Shown here one piece after another: positions 6,455-6,815 of a stretch of DNA of 6,815 nucleotides. The translations under genes were made by a program, and so were the position numbers. Each line of letters begins with the position of its first letter. Position 1 is the first letter of the stretch. The notes below the pieces were generated by a model. That model made no database searches. It was given only the letters and a program-made list of their open reading frames with translations, and was not told the DNA's origin. Origin of the DNA: Solobacterium sp. (GTDB taxonomy: Bacteria > Bacillota_I > Bacilli_A > Erysipelotrichales > Erysipelotrichaceae); the NCBI GenBank assembly GCA_016291725.1, contig JAEEYJ010000204.1, forward strand, positions 1 through 6,815, given 5' to 3'.

Positions 6455-6502
6455 ATTGGGGAAAATTTGGGGGCAGTGTGGGGAAAGGTTTTTTGTGGGG
6501 AT
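6455..6502 (+). repeat. G-rich tandem 11-bp repeats related to TTTGTGGTAAG
   Basis: ATTGGGGAAAA (6455-6465), TTTGGGGGCAG (6466-6476) and TGTGGGGAAAG (6477-6487) are head to tail, and TTTGTGGGGAT (6492-6502) follows after four bases. All fit a TTTGKGGNAAG-like consensus shared with 6244-6265. The four runs of four or more G could in principle also fold as a G-quadruplex on the plus strand. The cluster ends six bases before the stop codon of the ParA-like frame. Confidence 0.7.
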
Positions 6503-6507
6503 ACTCA

Positions 6508-6815
6508 TCACTTTTTCTCGACCACCATAAGAGTTTTTAACTGTTCTATAACATCTTCAAACTCTTCTTTGGAAACATAATCCTTTTTTTGATAGATTGT
6601 TCTATACGCCATTCCTGTGGGATCTTCCAAGATTTCCCAATAGTCGTAATCACCTTTGACGCCCTCAATTCCATTTGCCAGGATCTTTTCTCTCATGAAT
6701 ACACCGGCTAATCTAGGCTCATATTCCGAAAGACTGATGTTGGAGGGAATCAGATCCACGCCCTCATCATGGTGAAGTATGATGGTTTTGAACTTCACAG
6801 ATTCCTTCCGGATCG
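6508..6815 (-). CDS. Broken ParA-family ATPase fused to an unrelated tail (5' end outside window)
   Basis: The frame is open to the right edge. A GTG at 6798 with a GGAAGG site could start a 96-residue product, but the residues before it (IRKESVKFKTIILHH) already resemble the ParA segment usually read as II.EE......GILHH. I therefore think the frame enters from outside the window. Counting from the GTG, residues 1-53 match the middle of Firmicutes ParA partition ATPases: ILHHDEGVDLIPSNISLS (7-24), MREKIL (35-40) and VKGDYDY (47-53). A real ParA continues with the Walker B stretch, of the form I.IDC.PSLG. Here it is replaced from about 6639 by WEILEDPTGMAYRTI and a lysine- and glutamate-rich helical tail ending VVEKK. 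That tail is unrelated and clearly more AT-rich. The protein would be about half the usual 250-270 residues even with an intact N-terminus, so ATPase function is unlikely. It is probably a deletion fusion left from a mobile element. Confidence 0.6.
   Translation of the reverse strand, partial: IRKESVKFKTIILHHDEGVDLIPSNISLSEYEPRLAGVFMREKILANGIEGVKGDYDYWEILEDPTGMAYRTIYQKKDYVSKEEFEDVIEQLKTLMVVEKK

Larger units (their letters stand above)
6144..6507. other. Gene-free, repeat-rich stretch; probable remnant end of a mobile element
   Basis: No open frame here has a ribosome binding site or recognisable protein, and both overlapping short frames (about 84 residues each) are dominated by translated repeats. 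The stretch instead holds a minus-strand terminator, an imperfect palindrome at 6285-6308 and four clusters of 11-bp tandem repeats, listed separately. It lies between the isolated DUF3990 gene and a broken ParA-like frame. I infer an attachment, partition or replication region of an integrated element. No tRNA gene, inverted terminal repeat or transposase fragment is visible. Confidence 0.45.

Noticed and set aside
6244..6502. CRISPR array
   Set aside because: The repeats are 11 bp and head to tail with no spacers, and the repeat sequence differs between clusters. No cas gene is visible.

Overview
All convincing genes in this window lie on the minus strand, so they are read from high to low coordinates. 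The organism is most likely a member of the Bacillota (Firmicutes). The evidence is strong purine-rich ribosome binding sites, a Gram-positive-style lipoprotein carrying an LAGC lipobox, T-tailed intrinsic terminators and a TATAAT-type promoter. A gut lineage such as Erysipelotrichia would fit the unusually long transporter proteins, but that is only a guess.

Positions 1-4737 hold an oligopeptide-type ABC importer locus. It starts with an extended -10 promoter that is embedded against an intrinsic terminator (about 4635-4669). Next come a 764-residue lipid-anchored substrate-binding protein (2285-4579), a 109-bp gap with a strong hairpin, the OppB-type permease (1189-2175) and, 12 bases later, the OppC-type permease. 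OppC runs off the left edge (1-1176) just before its EAA loop. The ATPases expected for such a system (OppD/OppF) are not in the window and may follow beyond position 1. OppC carries about 200 extra residues outside the membrane and the binding protein carries about 135 extra residues. The two may have adapted to each other.

Positions 4738-5959 hold two single genes. One is a four-helix membrane protein of unknown function (4738-5268). The other is a DUF3990 protein with an ADP-ribosyltransferase-like signature (5423-5959), which probably starts at a GTG just downstream of a perfect TATAAT box. No partner gene of the DUF3791 type is visible beside it.

Positions 5960-6507 contain no gene I believe in but are rich in structure. 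There is a two-way terminator (6104-6143), a minus-strand terminator (6214-6236), an imperfect palindrome, and four clusters of tandem repeats that all have an exact 11-bp period (6244-6265, 6351-6372, 6415-6447, 6455-6502). Beyond them (6508-6815) is the end of a reading frame that begins as an internal piece of a ParA-family partition ATPase. It switches abruptly, before the Walker B region, to an unrelated AT-rich tail. Together these look like the decayed end of an integrative element or plasmid-derived segment. The repeats would be recombinase arm sites or a partition/replication site. This is the most unusual part of the window.
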